From the NCBI GenBank assembly GCA_022113835.1, contig JAILWY010000002.1, forward strand, positions 10,394,501 to 10,458,500: a stretch of 64,000 nucleotides of DNA, in the 5' to 3' direction. The notes beneath the pieces are model-generated. The model saw only the letters and a list, made by a program, of their open reading frames with translations, was not told the DNA's origin and made no database searches. The stretch is from Atopsyche davidsoni (taxonomy: Eukaryota > Arthropoda > Insecta > Trichoptera > Hydrobiosidae). The position numbers and the translations under genes were made by a program. Position 1 is the first letter of the stretch. Every line of letters begins with the position of its first letter. Of this stretch, positions 29,131 through 41,400 are shown one piece after another.

Positions 29131-30919
29131 AAAGAAGGGCCGAGGATCTCTGGTCGCGAGCTCGCCTGCGCTATTGCATATTTTCACGCTTTCTCGCCGT
29201 GACGAATACTTTCTACAGTGGCTCAAAACTCGCGGTTCTAAGAAAAAAATGAGACTAAATATCCGCTTCTAGACCACGCAAAAAATATATTTGATTGAAT
29301 ATGACGTTGTGATTAGAAGCGCTGGGTTCAACTGTGTTATACCATTACTGGAGCTATATTCAGGGATAAATATAAGTCACTTTATATGGACGTTTAAACG
29401 CGGCATAGCACCTAATATCAAAATAAATAATATTACTAATAATTTAAAAATGTGCTTTTATTTAAACTATTTATTTTTAGTGTATAAAAAAATCTTTGTC
29501 GTAACTTTTTTCAAATATTGTTTTTGATGTGAAAAAAAATTGGCGGCCCTGAAGTAATTGACGACATCATGAATAATGACACACCTTGTATATGAATCCG
29601 CAGATAACTTTTAATACTATTACTGAGCCTTAGAAAAAAGCAATTTTAATACAAAACAAAGGAAATTAAATCAAAAATTTTAATACAAAATGATGGTTTG
29701 TGTCCTTGCTAATCGTTCATAAGAATCAACTCATTCTAGGGTTGATACACATCAGTGGCGTATCGTGAATTCAACAGCTTTTATCATTGAATGTATAATT
29801 TAATAAATTAATTTAATAATAATTAATAATTTAATAACATTACATGTAAAATATCACCGTAATTTTCTGGCATAAATTTCATTTAAAAAAAATACTCTCT
29901 ACGACAGACTACTTTCATTTGTAACATTACACATTTCAACTTCTCCCTAAAAAACGACTAGCCAAATTTCTACAAGACTGTGAATATTTTTGCTTTGTGA
30001 GCGCTTTCGTCTTTCAAAAAAGCAAAAAATCAATAAAATAATCTTCTTAATCTCCTAGCCATTTGGCTAATCATATTTGCTGTTAAAAAAAACAATACAT
30101 TATTGCTTGTCTTATTGCCTGATAAGCTTTTAACGTTTACGGATATTACGGCAAAAATATTTTAGTTTAAAATATATTAGTGTCCTTGACTTTGAAGGTC
30201 AGTACAGACGCAGACCCAGTTTGCAGATAATGGCAATCAATGGACCCGTGAAAGATGATGATTCTACCGTTTCATCCACACTTCTTCAGGAGTGACGAGT
30301 CCTGAAGAGGTCTTACCAAAATATCAAAGGAATATCGACAGATAAATCAATCACACGTGAAATTAATTCCGAAAATCTACTAGATGTTTTTTTTTAAGAA
30401 ATAAAAGTTCAACGGCACGGCGCTTTTGGTTTTGTATTGAATACAGTCGTATTAAAAAATATCAACTGTAAAAAAAATACTTTCTAAACACAACCTGAAA
30501 ATATGTGAATTTCTTTTAATATATCATGTTCCTTAGTATGGTTTTACAAGTTTTTACGCTTTTTATATGAATATACTACACATATACAAAAAAATTCCTC
30601 CCCTCTCCAAACTAGCGATGGTTTACTCCACGGAGTCGATGGAGGCATCAAGACTGCAGCGTAAGCAATAAAAATCGACACGCTGGAGTTCAGTTAACTC
30701 CTTAGTGACCTGAGCCATTTTTATAAGCTTTGATATTGTATTCTAATAACGAAATAAAAAAAAAACTCCACTGCTTAGATAAACGCTGGCTGTATAGTTT
30801 TGCAGTCAGAATTACTCGTGGAAAGGATGAGGTTTCACAAGTACGAAATCGAAAGCTTCAAGAATTAAAACAAGAACAGCAAACTCCGCAGCACTTGTCG
30901 GAATAAAAAAGTCGCCAGC
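29131..30919. other. AT-rich region with one dispersed repeat and a paired motif
   Basis: 29955-30085 matches 36835-36975 (gactagccaaattt, tttgtgagcgctttcg, ctagccatttggct). At 30270-30330 ccgtttcatccacacttctt, then caggagtgacgagtcctgaa, is a short inverted pair with cctgaaga on both strands, resembling the paired termini at 15531. Confidence 0.4.
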
Positions 30920-31220
30920 GGGCGTCTGGTATTTGCTTGACCGGGGGCGGGCGGGCCTGCGCCCCCAGGGCCGCTGCGGGGGCCATTAACAAAGACGCCT
31001 CCCCTCCCTCCGCCAAATGGTATAATATATATTCCAGCGGACGGGGGGGGGGGGGCCGCGGGGGGGCATGCGTGACCAACCGTCGTCCGGGCTCTCGGGC
31101 TCCCGGGCGCGCGAGCTATCGGCCCGGCATCTCTCTCGGCCGAGACACTACGTGGGGGCCCTATCAGCATCCCTAACGGAGGGCCCACCCTCCAACCTCC
31201 CCCCGTCCACCCCCTGCGCG
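30920..31220. other. GC-rich island with a 13-base G run
   Basis: Poly-G at 31043-31055 with tataatatatattcc just to its left. No reading frame with splice support. Confidence 0.5.
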
Positions 31221-31779
31221 TCTATCTAGACAAATTCTATAAAAAAATAAAAAAAAATTTAAACAACCGACAGCCGTCCATTCATTACGTACACTGAACA
31301 AAAAGCACTAAAGCTAGCTCTTAGTTACAAAAAAAAAAAAAAAATTTAATGCATATTTCTACTTGCGACGTGAAATATTGAATTGATGATAATAAACAAG
31401 CACATAGTGCGTTACAAATAAAGCAAAGAATCGCGCGGAGCTTCGTCTCACATTTCAATCTATTTCACAGTAAAGATTTTAAATAGCGGAGTTTTATGGA
31501 TCGACCTCCAGAAGCGTGAACCGATTAGCCCCTCGTAAATATATTGCAAAAGCAATAAAAAAAAACACGTTTGTTCCTATTTACGTTCCGTTCACGTTTG
31601 CGAGGGAAGTTTCTCGAAAATTTCGCACATTAAACAACGCACCGGCGCTCGGCGATGCTCCCAGTAGGTTTTTACAGCAGACGCGGGGACAGATATAGCT
31701 TCAGGCCGCACCCCTAAATATATATAAGACCACTCTACCTTTGAGATTAAATAAATTGGTCGAATTGGGAATAGGAGAA
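31221..31779. other. AT-rich spacer, nothing recognised
   Basis: No exon, repeat or element end could be supported. Confidence 0.4.
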
Positions 31780-31980
31780 AGGTGTAGGAGCCCTGGACCG
31801 TTAGGGGCGCGCGGGGGGGGCGACGTCTCTTACGCAAATTGTGTGGCAGGGAAGGGCGGCGGCGCGAGTGGTCATCCCTCAGGCCCCCCGCCCCAACCCC
31901 CATCCCCAACCCCCACCCCCACACCCACCCCCACCCCCACCCCCAACCCCATCCGCGGCCTCTTCTTCTTCCACTTCGGA
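31780..31980. other. GC-rich island with (CCCCCA)n
   Basis: 31884-31956 is an irregular ccccca/cccccac array. The plus-strand open frames across it are low-complexity (Pro/Thr or Pro/His) and not genes. Confidence 0.6.
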
Positions 31981-32110
31981 AATGTATTGTGATCTATCTG
32001 CGTGTGCGTACAGGAATGGGAATTGTGTCGCGCGTTGCTCGCGTACTCTTATTAGCATAATACTCCAAAATATATATTATATTACAGCTCTAGCATGAAG
32101 CTTAATAAAA

Positions 32111-32473
32111 CAGTAATACCCCGCTTTACGCGACCCCGTTATGCGCGGTTTCACTATAATGCGAATTTCAAATTTCGCGTTAAAATGCCTCGCATTACGC
32201 GAATTTCTTATTTAAGAATATGTATGAACATAATTGACTTCTCTTAACAATTAAAAACAGCATTGGGTGTTGCAATAGATGTATTTTTCAATAAAAATAA
32301 TATGTAAAACTGCATAAAGTGTTCTTAGAATTAATGTGATCGATTCAAATGATTCGTATTTTTTGTATTAAGTTTTGACTATGTATGTTTAATCGTAAAC
32401 CCCCATATACGCGAATTTCACTTAACGCGATTTTTTCCGGAACGTATTCCTCGCGTAAAGCGGGGTATTACTG
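32111..32473. mobile_element. Tigger-like MITE, complete
   Basis: Starts cagtaataccccgctttacg and ends with its inverted copy (cgtaaagcggggtattactg). 363 bp with no coding capacity. The left flank is aa rather than the expected ta, so the TA duplication is mutated. Confidence 0.88.
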
Positions 32474-33179
32474 TAGTGTTAAACAAAGACACTGACCAGC
32501 TCAAAACTAGATTACTTAATAGGGTACCAATATAATAACATTCTTACCTCAATACGTATGGTATAAACGTATAACTAAATGAGCAATTTACTGGAAGAAT
32601 CCCCAGCAGTTCGAGGAATCGACGTGTACACGTGAAGGTGTTGATACTCGGGGCCACGTCTGACTGCGTCACATGACAGAGGGCAGAAGTTAGTTTGCGC
32701 GAAGTTGTGCAGATCCAGGAGTTCGCTGCAACAGGTTATGACGTACGTGGACCGCAGAAACTTTCAACTTAATACAAACAAACTGCATTATATGGGAAAC
32801 ATACGAGTTCAAAGCTAGAAAACGTGGAATTTCCAAAACGGCCAAAGTTCTGCACACAGCAAATGCACAAAATCAACATCATAGCTCTGATGTGGATTTG
32901 ACACGCTGAAGTTGATAAGATGATCAAACTTTGTTACCATTTTGCTATACTTTATATCATATATAAAATTCCAAATTATTTATGTACTACTTCATATATA
33001 GTATACATTTATATTAAGCAAAACACATTCTCGTTGCAACCATGTCGAATGCAATGCAATTTATTTCATCATGCTTGATGTTTTAGGCTTACAGTAAATT
33101 TATATAATGTAAAGCAATTTTTCTCAATATCAAGTAACTACCAGCACGCCCCTCGTTTCCAATTACCGCGAAATTGTCG
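32474..33179. other. Spacer, nothing recognised
   Basis: Moderately AT-rich. No exon or element end could be supported. Confidence 0.4.
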
Positions 33180-33310
33180 CTACTGACCGTGGCCGGGCCT
33201 GGGCGCGGGGGCGCGGGGGCGCGGGGGCGCGGGGGCGTAGGGGGTGCGGGGTGCGGGGGCGCAAGCCTCCAGCGAGCCCCCCCACCCCCGCTGCCCGAGG
33301 TGCCATCCAA
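33180..33310. other. Short GC island with gcgcgggg repeats
   Basis: Four gcgcgggggc-like units at 33203-33235, with aattaccgcgaaatt immediately to the left. Confidence 0.5.
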
Positions 33311-33317
33311 ATTGAAG

Positions 33318-33800
33318 CGACGTAATCGAAGCTAAGTGCACGGCGAGCCGGAAGGTGCTGCCTTGCGACGCGTCCTGCGCGTTGAAACGCTATTGGATAT
33401 TCCACTTGCACTATCATCACAATTACGCAATATCACGCAGACCTCACTAAGTCAATTAAGATCTAAGCTCGTGGACGATAATCGAAGCTAAGAGTATAAC
33501 GAGCTGAAACCACCCTGAAACGCATCTTCCGAGTTGAAACGCTATTGCATATTCGACTTGCACGTTCATCACAATGACGCAATATTGCGAATACCTCGGT
33601 CTCATCACGAGTAAGACGATTGAGGGCTGAGCTCGTGTACAATATCAAAGCCAAGAGTATCATATAAAAGTGCCACCCATTAAATATTTCAATTGCACGT
33701 TCATCACAATGATGCAAAACTGCACATACCATGGAGAGCGAAGCTCGTGTACGATAAACAAAGCTAAGTGTATAATAAACCGATAAGTGCTATTCTGAGA
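33318..33800. repeat. Diverged tandem array, about 3 units of 115-160 bp
   Basis: cgaagctaag-like anchors lie at 33327, 33483, 33646 and 33759. Between them gttgaaacgctattg.atatt and cttgcac.ttcatcacaat recur, with gacgcaatat or gatgcaaaac. Confidence 0.75.
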
Positions 33801-34600
33801 CGCCGAGTATATTATCACTCTCGTTTTACTTATATTAAACCAATACGTAATAAATAGGGTATAATTTATAATATTTCGAATTAAGAGGTTATACCGCAAG
33901 ACGCACCCTATATAAAGAAATAACACTCGTTACTTTCCACCTTCTCTACAGTGTTCAAACTATCTAGAAGAAAATAAATTTACAGAGATACTATCATGAC
34001 TTTTTAAACATCTGCAGACATTATCTTCTGTTGTAGAAATCGGCTGCTTTAAAAATAAAACACATGTGGTAATAACAATAAAATTTTCACGTCAAATCTA
34101 AAATACATCAGTAATTTCCGGTTTCTAATTTTTCCTCAGCTTGATGGGGTTCTTTCGCGGGCCCATTCTTCCCGGTTCCATTTTGGCAGGAAAATTTGGA
34201 AACCTTTTGTGCGGCAAGGGGCATTCATAACCGAAAAAATATTTTTCATCGTTAATAGCGCGCCGAACACGCGTGATGCTCGGCCAGAAGTGGGTCCAAG
34301 GGGGACATGGCTTGAGACTTAAAGAAGGCGTCCATTAAAGGGAAAGCAGCCACCCCCGCCCCCGCCCCGCGACCCTCGTCCCATCGGCAAGATTTGCAAA
34401 TGGTATGCCACGAGGGTACGTCACGCCGGAACAACCCCCACCCCTTGGCCGGCCTTCCTACGTCTTTATAAAGGGTTTAATCATTTATTATTCTAATATT
34501 GCCGAGCGTGATGTGAAGGGCCAGCACGTTGCGATAAAGGACGTCCACTCCGATGCAATTAAGGTAGTAACTTTTCAAATTGTTGTATTATATGTAAGTA
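33801..34600. other. Spacer with a modest GC patch at 34260-34450
   Basis: Contains gcgtccattaaagggaaagc and cccccgcccccgccccg. No gene found. Confidence 0.4.
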
Positions 34601-34935
34601 CAGTAATACCCCGCTTTATGCGACCCCGTTATGCGCGGTTTGACTATAACGCGAATTTCAAAAATGCCTGGCATTACGCGAATTTCTTATTTTAAGAATG
34701 TGTATGAACATAATGTAGTCATTGACTTCTCTTAACAATTAAAAACAGCATTGGGTGTTATGAACGTATTGTACAAAAAGAAACGCTACCCAAATGACAA
34801 AATATGTATGCATTAAGCATTTTTTTGTATTAAGTTTTGTGTATGTATGTTTAATGGTAAACCCCGATATACGCGAATTTCACTTAACGCGATTTTTTCC
34901 GAAACGTATCCCTCGCGTAAAGCGGGGTATTACTG
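34601..34935. mobile_element. Tigger-like MITE with intact TA target duplication
   Basis: TA|CAGTAATACCCCGC...GCGGGGTATTACTG|TA, 335 bp. Same family as 32111-32473 but with an internal deletion. Confidence 0.9.
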
Positions 34936-37160
34936 TATACAAATCGGAAGGCAGCAGGGAAATGTAATAGTGTATAACACATAGCGTACATACTGTTTTT
35001 TATTTATTCATATTGAAAAATCATTTATCTTGCACAATTTAAAAAATATATATACATAGTTTTTAAATAATCGCATAGACGCTTAAATACTATACTTAAC
35101 CAAAATAATTACGTTGAAAAATCAGTCCACTCAAACTGTAAATATTTACACCGCCGGAGTCCACGAGTACCTTTGTTCTAAGTGAGTAAAAGTAAAAATT
35201 GCTTCCCCCGTAACATCACAATGCGCGGGACTTTCCCTTTAAACTCTGCAATTATTTTTTCTTTACTTTTTAAAGACTGCCGCATAAATGGAATTAAACA
35301 ATCTTGACAAAGTTGGGGGAACTTCCTCCCCTGCGGGGGACCAAGACGGAGTGCGCAGACCGTTCGGGGCATTATACTCATTGAAATTCCTTCTTTTTTT
35401 TTTTTTTGCTTTACATGAACTGAAAATTATTATTATGGTATTCTCTCGATAAAAAATTTCTAGTAAAAAAAAAAAAAAACGAAACCTTATAACTGATTAT
35501 AGAATAACTATTTAATTTATATCTTAGCTACAACAGTAACGACGCTATATATAACCAAACATATTGTTTAAGTTTCCCGTTATCATATAAATATATATTT
35601 CATAAAAACAAGTAAATAAAATCACTTCTTCTCCAAGTGCCTCTCCTCAAAGAAGGCTGGTGACCATTTCAATGAACATATATTTGTAGGCTATATTTAT
35701 TATTTCTAAAAATACGATATTATACGCTTTTTAAAGTACATTATAAAGGTTTAATAATATGGGAAAAATATGCATATATTTCCGCTGAAATATTGGCGAC
35801 CTCTTTATTGTGAGCCGGTTCATGAAATGCAAGTTTGGCTTTTGAACTAACTGTCTTGTTAAATCTGAGTTCGTTCAAACATGGTGTTTCCTGGAATGCG
35901 AGCATGCGGAATTCAATTTGATAGTTCGTTCAAAGGCAAATGTACAAATCAAATTTATGTTAGGTATTATATATATATAGTGATTCTTGGAATATGCGAC
36001 ATAAATTCTACCTTAAAACAATGCCTAAACAAAAGTAGACATCCACTTTTCCATTCACTTCCTATTTCATGTTATTATATATTATTTTACAGTATTTTAG
36101 CTCTCCGTGTTTGCAAGTTTTGGTTTAATATAGTCAACTATTTTATCATTTCTTAAACATATAACGTTTTCCACGTTCGCAGGCATCGACATTGCATTGC
36201 CAATGGCCTTATTTTCTAGGGACATTTTATATAATAGAGAGATGTTCTCACTTGAGGGCATCTTGAATACTGTATCTCAAAGCGATACGCCCAACTCTAA
36301 CAAATAAATTTTGCAAATATATAACAAAATCTTAGTATTCAATTAAAAGTACTCAAAAAGACAATATATCGAATATATATTTTAGTTCAATTAATAATTA
36401 ATTTAAAGTTGAAATTAAAACAAAGGAAACGTAAATATTATGTTGAAAAATCAATTGTACTAAATAAATCATAGACCCTATTCGATAGACCGCATTTACA
36501 AAACAACGGATATCATTTCGGTGGCAAGAAAAGAAAGCATAAGCATCTGTTTTTTCTAGATATGCGTAACGACGCGTTGGGAACGGCAATATGTCTAATG
36601 GCTATAGACTTAGAATGAAAAAACCGATTCCTGCCTGATGGATATGGCTCTAAATTTTCATAATGACCCTCACTTTACCAAACGCCCCTCCTCAGCATCA
36701 CGGAGACGATAAAGAGATTCGAGCTTAGAGATGGTCAATAATATTATATTTTATATTTAAAAATCACGCGCTTCTTTTAAAAGTCTGACCTACGACCAAA
36801 ATGTTTAAGGAACTGTAAAATTAGACACTTTTGGATTGTTAAACCAAATGACTAAATTTTTGTCTGTGAGCGCAATCGCCTTTCAAAAGCTTCTCAAGAC
36901 TAAAAGAGCAAAAGCACTTACAAACAAAAATTATCGTATTCTCCCTGCCACTTGGCTGTTCATATTCATTGCTTAATTGCTGTATTTAAAATTTATGGAA
37001 TAATTATAAAATTTAATACATTTTTAAACTTGCGTATCTTATATCAAAATTGCAAAACATTTGCTGTAATAAATGAAGGGTATGTGTATCACGTCGTATA
37101 GAAAGTTTCAAAGAACATAATACCATAATATGACACAATTTAAAGAGTCAAGGAGAAGAG
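34936..37160. other. AT-rich region with a LINE end and a dispersed repeat
   Basis: 35630-35710 (minus) carries cttcttctccaagtgcctct and tggtgaccatttcaatgaac, the LINE tail. Its upstream antisense aataataaatatag suggests an internally deleted copy. 36835-36975 is the partner of the repeat at 29955-30085. No host exon seen. Confidence 0.5.
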
Positions 37161-37815
37161 CGCAGTGAATGTAACGGTTGCTACTGTAAGGGGGTGGGCG
37201 AGCAGAATGCAGGGGTAGAAAGCACGCCAGCGGGGGGAGGGGGCTCTCTAGGGTCGCGCATTTTTATCAATCTCAAAATATATTGATTAGAGGGCATTTT
37301 ATTCAGAAGCATGGAAGAAACGCAGCTTAATGAGCCAAAGAGAAAGCGTAGTGAATTATCGTTATGTTTGTTGCTAATAATGGGGTAGAAAAGCAGCATA
37401 CATATGCATATAGGCGTAGTCAGCAAGTGGGGGTTGGGTTCCATGGGACATAGAGGCACAAAGGTGACGCAGTTAGGAGAGTCAAAAAGAAATTCCGTAA
37501 TGTTTGCTGCTATGCGGGGGTGAATGCGCAGAATAGAGGGGGTCAACACCACACCTAGTGTCGCGCTTTTATTAATCTGAAAATAATCATCTTCAGAATC
37601 AACCTGCAGCAGAGCGCAGAGGTGACTCGCTTCAACAACAGACTCGACTCAAGGAGACAGGGGAGAGGTGCAATGAAATTTCACAATGTTTGCTGCTAAT
37701 AAGAGGGTGGGCCAGCAGAATACGAGGGGGGGGGGGGTGGAAAGCACGTCAGTCGGGGGGAGGTGGTGGAAGGGGGGGGGGTCGGATCTCTGGTGTCGCG
37801 CATTTTTATTAATCT
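37161..37815. repeat. Diverged tandem array (about 235-310-bp spacing, 3 units)
   Basis: tcgcgc(a)tttttattaatct anchors at about 37254, 37561 and 37796. Each is preceded by a G-rich tract and by tttgctgctaat-like and agcagaat motifs. The minus-strand open frame at 37181-37552 is a by-product of the repeat. Confidence 0.7.
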
Positions 37816-38660
37816 CAGGAGTGCGGCTCTCAGGCAGGTCAGGGCAGGCCGGGCAGGATCCCGCCGTGGCCGCCGGCCGTGAGCACTCGGGGCGCGTGAT
37901 TTGAATCTCGAGGCCGCGGGCGGGGGCGGGGGCGGGGGCGGAGGCGGGGGCGGGGGCGGGAGACGCGGCGGGCGGAATTTAGTGGGCGAACGGATAAGGG
38001 CGGATCGGACGCCTGCACCACTCTCAAACTCCGGGACGCGGAATATCCCATTATAATTTTGAATAATACTAAAGCTGACAAATAACATCCTCATAAACCA
38101 CAAAATAACACCCAAAACCAGAATGCGATATTGGCTGTCACAAATTGGTTGTGTTGCAACATGTATAGGCTGTGTAACACTACATTACAAGTATATTGCT
38201 TTACTGCTTTTCGCTGTTAAATCTGACCCAAATAAGACCAAAAGATATTTCCAAAGAGACTATTAGGTCTACTACTTGAAAAACGAAAGCATTATCTATA
38301 TTTATCGCATATTTAAATACTATGGGAAACGATGAGTCTATATACATACTGTAGAGAAAAAGCCCGCTAAGAAGGAAAAAAATGAGTTAGGTTAGGTCAG
38401 CATCTAGAAGCAGGCGACTACAGATTTATAAATCTCTGTTATTCACAAAAAAACTTTTCTCACAAAGCACATTTTTCTATGGGATTTTCTCTTTATAGAT
38501 CTGAAGACAGTTTGGAATTGAACAATATTGAAAGAAAATTTCCAGCTCGCGCGGTAGCCACTGGAAGCCACTATTGCTATTTTTTTAAAGGATCCATGAC
38601 AGTGTTGCAATATACCAATATATATTATATAATTAAATTTAAATATAATAAAATACGTGA
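37816..38660. other. GC-rich island (to 38040) and a dispersed-repeat fragment
   Basis: ggcgggggcggggg repeats at 37917-37960 and ggtcagggcaggccgggcag at 37836. 38080-38165 (aaataacacccaaaacc, gaatgcgatattggct) belongs to the same family as 47574-47696. Confidence 0.5.
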
Positions 38661-38920
38661 AGCGGCTTCGGGTTTGGATTCCCTGGCAGCTGGGCCGCCC
38701 GCGGCGCGCGTGTCGCCGCCCCCGCCCCCCGCGGACCGCGGCCGGCGCCCCGCCACCCCTGCCCCCCCCCACGACCAACCCTCCCTGCCCGGGTGTCTTC
38801 GCAGATTATGCGGGGGTACTACGGATACCATGGCCGCCGAGCGATTCCATTGTCTCGGGGCAGAGAAAGAAGAAGACGAGAAACGACGAAGGCACTCGCG
38901 GGGTTAATCTCCTCGCGTCA
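38661..38920. other. GC-rich island with CCCTGCCCG
   Basis: Cytosine runs at 38720-38770, CCCTGCCCG at 38783-38791 and an antisense atggcggccatgg-like block at 38826. Confidence 0.5.
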
Positions 38921-39960
38921 GCTGACTGGCTGCTCATATTTAAAATGACACCCCTATCAAACGAAGAACGGCACAAATATATACAAAACCATTAGTCCTC
39001 TACATATATAAACCTAAATATGCAATCGTAAACATTTATTCCACTGCTAATCCGCCGGTCAAACTCACATTTACTTTTCCTTTGCAAAGACAGAAAAATC
39101 GCGTATAAACGCGTATACTTCGTTAATTGTAATTTAACTCGCATTTAAACTGACCTTTGTATTATATTATCCGTTGTTACTGAGATCGGATCATAGAGCT
39201 TAGTCATCCCAAGCATTAGAGAATCACGTTAACGGCCATCAGTTTGCTGTTGAAACAAAGGCACACCCGTTTGAAGATAAACCAGAATAGCCAGTCGCAG
39301 ACTAAAGTCGCAAACCCCAATCTGTCTTACTAATAAATATGTATTCCACTTCTATCCCAGTAGTAAAAATAGTGTATATCCACCGGAGTAGCGAGAGTGT
39401 GAATATTTATTAGTAAATACCCAATGTATTTGAGTACCGCTGAATTTACACGTGTATTTTTTTGCGCTGGGAATTTTGTGAAAAAGTGATGAACGCTCTG
39501 ACGCCGAAGTCGCGGCACGCCACTGGCTCTTTCCTAGTGCTCTTTCCAAGCCAAAAAAAGCAATATAAGCAATCCTGTCTGCGAGTGCATGGCGCCAGCC
39601 TCTGGCGTCGATCTTATAGCAATTACAAATACGCGATCGCGCCTCGGGGGTCCCCCCCCGGTGGCCCCCTCCCCCGGGCGGCCGGACAGCCCCACACGTG
39701 CCTATCGACCGCCCGCCCACCTGCCGCCCCCGCCCAAGGAGCCCCCCGCCCATGTGGCCCCACTTTACATAGCCGTGTCCAGCGCCCGCCCGGGCTTTGA
39801 TAGTTTCTAGGGTCTGATCGGTTTAGCTAACGGAAACTCCGCCAAAGTGGACGCCGCCATATTGGATATCCATTTTGGAGCGGCCCTATACAGCTTGATG
39901 CCGGGAAATTATTTACGAACGGTCAGAACCGACTGCGCCCACCCCCCCCCCCCTCGCGCA
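38921..39960. other. Mixed region with two GC-rich patches (39640-39800, 39930-39955)
   Basis: 39850-39880 reads ggacgccgccatattggata, a strong YY1/Pho-like GCCGCCAT block, next to aaactccgccaaagt. No exon supported. Confidence 0.4.
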
Positions 39961-41089
39961 CCACGACCTTATTAAAAAAACAGCATTAAACCAAGAAAAC
40001 TTCATAATTGAACTTAGCAAAAGTAAAACAGTATTAGTTTGTACTTCGTCATACGACGAATCTTCCGACATGCAATGGTGATAGAAAACAACGTACGAAT
40101 TATCCAAATTCAACAAATTTATATACACGACTAATTTCAAAGTCTTTATATATAAAAATAACACTACACGCGCCTAAAGACTAGGAAAGTGCTTGCATCT
40201 ACGAAACTTCCTGCCTCTTTGGTATACTTTATTACTATACACTAAAACCTTCATCCGTTTAAACACCATGAACAAAACATATATTTAACTATGCATCGTA
40301 CGGACATTTTTTAAAAACGAGTAAGAAAACGTAGCCGTGAGAGTATTTTCAAGATATATTCAGAAATTCAAATCAAAGGATTGTTTTAAAAGTAACTAAT
40401 TTTTTTCACGTCAAACATCTACTGTTATGAGTTTCGGCAGCAACTTTAAAGCAGTTCGGAAGGTTTTAAACAAACCGGGTTAATTGGACCGCGCCAAATT
40501 GAAAGCCTGTTGAATAAGTAAAGTGCACCCGGGAATTTCAGTGGACCTCCCTTAATATTTACTTGCACGTTGAAGACATTACGGAGGATCCACCATAGAA
40601 AACTTTACCTATAAATATCATATATATATATATACAGTTCAAATGTACAGTCGCAGTATTCAATAACGACATATATAAAAAAATTCCATTAGTATTTGCT
40701 CAGGATACGAAGTTGAATCAACGTCATTTATTTTGGAGGAAGGGAGGAGAAGCAAGAGGAGCGTTCTCCGAAGAATAAAACTAAAACTGAGTAAATCTGA
40801 TACTGAATAGGCTTGTAGTCAAGCAGAAGAAGACATTCTATGGTGATTGTGGCTGTGTCAGGTTAGATTGGAATTTTCTTCGGCGTATGCAGATAGTGCG
40901 GAATACCCGAAAACAATGCGCAATATTAAAGAATTCATCTGAAAATTATGTCCGACACTCACGAAATGCGCACAAAGAAAATAATAAAAAATAAAACAGA
41001 TTAACAAAAGGAAGCTTAAAACGGCAGATGAAATCTCAACGCCCCGAGGCGATGGACCCATCAGGAACAATTCGGATTGAAGATCGCGG
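39961..41089. other. AT-rich region, nothing recognised
   Basis: No exon, repeat or element end could be supported. Confidence 0.4.
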
Positions 41090-41400
41090 ATAATCTTCGG
41101 CGAAACAAAGCAGCTGGCGCCCTGCATCCGTTGCTAAGTCTCGCGGGGGGGGGGCGGGGGGCGGCTGTCGCCATTAGTTACAGGCGGCCCCCCGCGCCGC
41201 CCGCCGGACACGCCGCCCCCGCCCAAATAAAGAAATCCCCGGCCCCGCGGCCTCGCGCCTGTCGCGGGAAAATCGATCCCACCCCCCGGAGGCCCCCCGC
41301 CGCCCCCCCGCCGGGCCCCCCGCTCTCCGATGCATCTGTTTTTGTTTTGCTCTCCGCGAGGGGCGCGGGAGCCAAGGCGGGAAAAATATCCGGCGATAAA
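41090..41400. other. GC-rich island
   Basis: Poly-G/C runs at 41145-41160 and 41275-41325 and a gccattagttacagg block between them. Confidence 0.5.

Noticed and set aside
31884..31956. Telomere-like (CCCCCA)n array
   Set aside because: Irregular unit length and an interstitial position inside a GC island; insect telomeres are normally TTAGG-based. Treated as low-complexity DNA.
37181..37552. 123-codon minus-strand frame
   Set aside because: It lies within a diverged tandem array, with no splice sites and no recognisable domain.
38479..38907. 142-codon plus-strand frame and antisense partners
   Set aside because: Crosses a GC island with proline/arginine low complexity. Frames are open on both strands, as expected from composition.
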